DNA of 6,615 nt, taken from positions 1-6,615 of the forward strand of contig DMVN01000142.1 of NCBI GenBank assembly GCA_003476685.1. Reading direction: 5' to 3'. The DNA is from Acidobacteriota bacterium. Its GTDB lineage: Bacteria; Acidobacteriota; Aminicenantia; Aminicenantales; Saccharicenantaceae. Below are positions 5,447 to 6,615 of this stretch, piece by piece (within the stretch, counting starts at the first letter, position 1; the number at the start of each line of letters is the position of its first letter). The position numbers and the translations under genes are program-made. The notes under the pieces are model-generated. The model did not search any database. It had not been told where the DNA came from and was given only the letters and a program-made list of their open reading frames with translations.

Positions 5447-6615
5447 AACTGTTTGACCCGATCGAGCTGGAGCTTTTCAAGAATTTATTTACCTCCATAA
5501 CCGAGGAAATGGCCGCGGTGCTGCAGAGGACAGCCCTATCCCCCAACATCAAAGAAAGAAGGGACTTTTCCTGCGCCCTTTTTACCCGCCTGGGAGAGAC
5601 TTTTGCCCAGGGTTCCCATATCCCGGTTCACCTGGGAGCTATGCCGCTGTCGGTCCAGGCGGCGCTGCAGGCAGTGGAATTTCGTCCTGGCGATGTGGTC
5701 ATACTCAATGACCCTTACCGGGGCGGCACTCACCTGCCCGACATTACCTGCATCCAGCCTTATTTTGTTGACGATAATCTCTGCTTTCTGGTGGCCAACC
5801 GGGCTCATCATTCCGATGTCGGCGGCCTTACCCCCGGGTCAATGCCCCTGGCCACTGAAATTTTCCAGGAAGGGGTTATTATTCCTCCGCTCAAGCTGTA
5901 CCAGCGCGGCCGGTTGAACGAAGAAGTGCTCAGCCTGTTCCTGGCCAACGTCCGGACTCCGGAAGAAAGACGGGGAGACATTCTGGCCCAGGTGGCGGCC
6001 AATTCCCGGGGCGCCAGGCGGCTGGGAGAAATGCTCAGTCGCTATGGCCTGGAAAAATTGACCTTATATGCCGACCAAATTCAGGACTACACCGAAAAAA
6101 TTCTCCGGGCCACTATTAAGTCCATTCCCGATGGCCGTTATGAATTTGAGGACTTCCTGGACGATGACGGGCTTGACAACCGGCCGATCATGATAAGAGT
6201 GACTCTGACCATCAGGGGCGACGAAGCCTGGGTTGATTTCAGCGGTTCAGCCGACCAGGTGGCCGGTTCGGTTAATGCCAATTTTGCCGTCACCTATTCC
6301 GCGGTCCTCTATGTTTTCCGCAGCCTGGTGGAAGAAGACATACCTTTCAATACCGGCTTGATGAAACCGGTGCATATAATCGCTCCAGAAGGCTCGGTGG
6401 TTAACGCCACTTTCCCCTCGGCCCTGGCCGGAGGCAACGTGGAAACTTCCCAGAGAATAGTCGATGTCCTGCTGGGAGCGCTGGCCCGGGCCATTCCCGA
6501 CCGGATACCGGCTGCCAGCCAGGGGACGATGAACAACGTGGCCTGCGGCGGTTTTAACCCCAGGACCAGAACCAGCTTTGCCTATTATGAAACCATAGGC
6601 GGCGGCCTGGGGGCC
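5443..6615 (+). CDS. hyuB: Hydantoinase/oxoprolinase family subunit B (HyuB), C-terminus beyond window
   Basis: An open frame of 391 codons begins at the ATG overlapping the hyuA stop (ATGA at 5443-5446) and runs to the right edge with no stop. It is subunit B, the partner of HyuA in ATP-dependent opening of cyclic amides. Signature motifs in order are: FDPIELELFKNLF (4-16); IKERRDFSCALF (36-47); GSHIPVHLGAMP (57-68); ILNDPYRGGTHLPDIT (87-102); RAHHSDVGG (120-128, with the His pair and Asp likely to bind a metal ion); LANVRTPEERRGDILAQ (167-183); FSGSADQVAGSVNAN (266-280); FPSALAGGNVETSQR (324-338); and YETIGGGLGA (382-391) at the edge. Family members are commonly a little over 500 residues, so roughly a quarter appears to be missing on the right. 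A modest AGGG at 5434-5437 lies 5 bases upstream, so translation probably depends on coupling to hyuA. There are no frameshifts in the visible part. Confidence 0.93.
   Translation, partial: MKLFDPIELELFKNLFTSITEEMAAVLQRTALSPNIKERRDFSCALFTRLGETFAQGSHIPVHLGAMPLSVQAALQAVEFRPGDVVILNDPYRGGTHLPDITCIQPYFVDDNLCFLVANRAHHSDVGGLTPGSMPLATEIFQEGVIIPPLKLYQRGRLNEEVLSLFLANVRTPEERRGDILAQVAANSRGARRLGEMLSRYGLEKLTLYADQIQDYTEKILRATIKSIPDGRYEFEDFLDDDGLDNRPIMIRVTLTIRGDEAWVDFSGSADQVAGSVNANFAVTYSAVLYVFRSLVEEDIPFNTGLMKPVHIIAPEGSVVNATFPSALAGGNVETSQRIVDVLLGALARAIPDRIPAASQGTMNNVACGGFNPRTRTSFAYYETIGGGLGA

Noticed and set aside
5603..5917. Plus-strand open frame of 104 codons within hyuB
   Set aside because: The other frame encodes uninterrupted HyuB signatures (NDPYRGGTHLPDIT, RAHHSDVGG). 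This one is Arg/Ser/Leu-rich out-of-frame translation.

Overview
The window comes from the chromosome of an unidentified bacterium with moderately high GC content and AT-rich gaps between genes. A double-membrane (Gram-negative-type) cell is suggested because the metal-binding ABC transporter protein has an ordinary cleavable signal peptide rather than a lipoprotein cysteine. Frequent TTG starts, strong GGAGG ribosome sites and GC-rich codon use fit many environmental lineages. An anaerobic peptide-fermenting lineage such as Aminicenantes is only a guess. There is no sign of phage, insertion sequence, CRISPR array, tRNA or rRNA.

Layout: (1) Bases 1-1008, minus strand: a Zn/Mn-type ABC uptake operon, with the substrate-binding protein gene followed 2 bases later by the start of the ATPase gene, which runs off the left edge. 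(2) Bases 1009-1090: a compact AT-rich divergent promoter region with a partly palindromic Zur-like element overlapping the -10 sites of both directions. (3) Bases 1091-3054, plus strand: pepD (M20-family dipeptidase), then after 17 bases a RidA-family enamine/imine deaminase with an unusual N-terminal extension and two well-placed ribosome sites. (4) Bases 3129-3347: a small FmdB-type zinc-ribbon protein with a Cys-rich tail. (5) Bases 3431-6615: hyuA and hyuB (hydantoinase/5-oxoprolinase family), overlapping by ATGA, with hyuB cut by the right edge after 391 codons.

How the genes may work together (inference): PepD hydrolyses dipeptides in the cytoplasm, RidA clears reactive enamine/imine products of amino-acid catabolism, and HyuAB would open a cyclic amide such as 5-oxoproline or a hydantoin using ATP. 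Together these suggest peptide and amino-acid salvage. PepD is a two-zinc enzyme, which may explain a shared divergent control region with a metal-uptake operon. No clearly new system is visible. The items most worth checking are the RidA extension with dual starts, the Zur-like divergent operator, and the atypical metal site of the binding protein.
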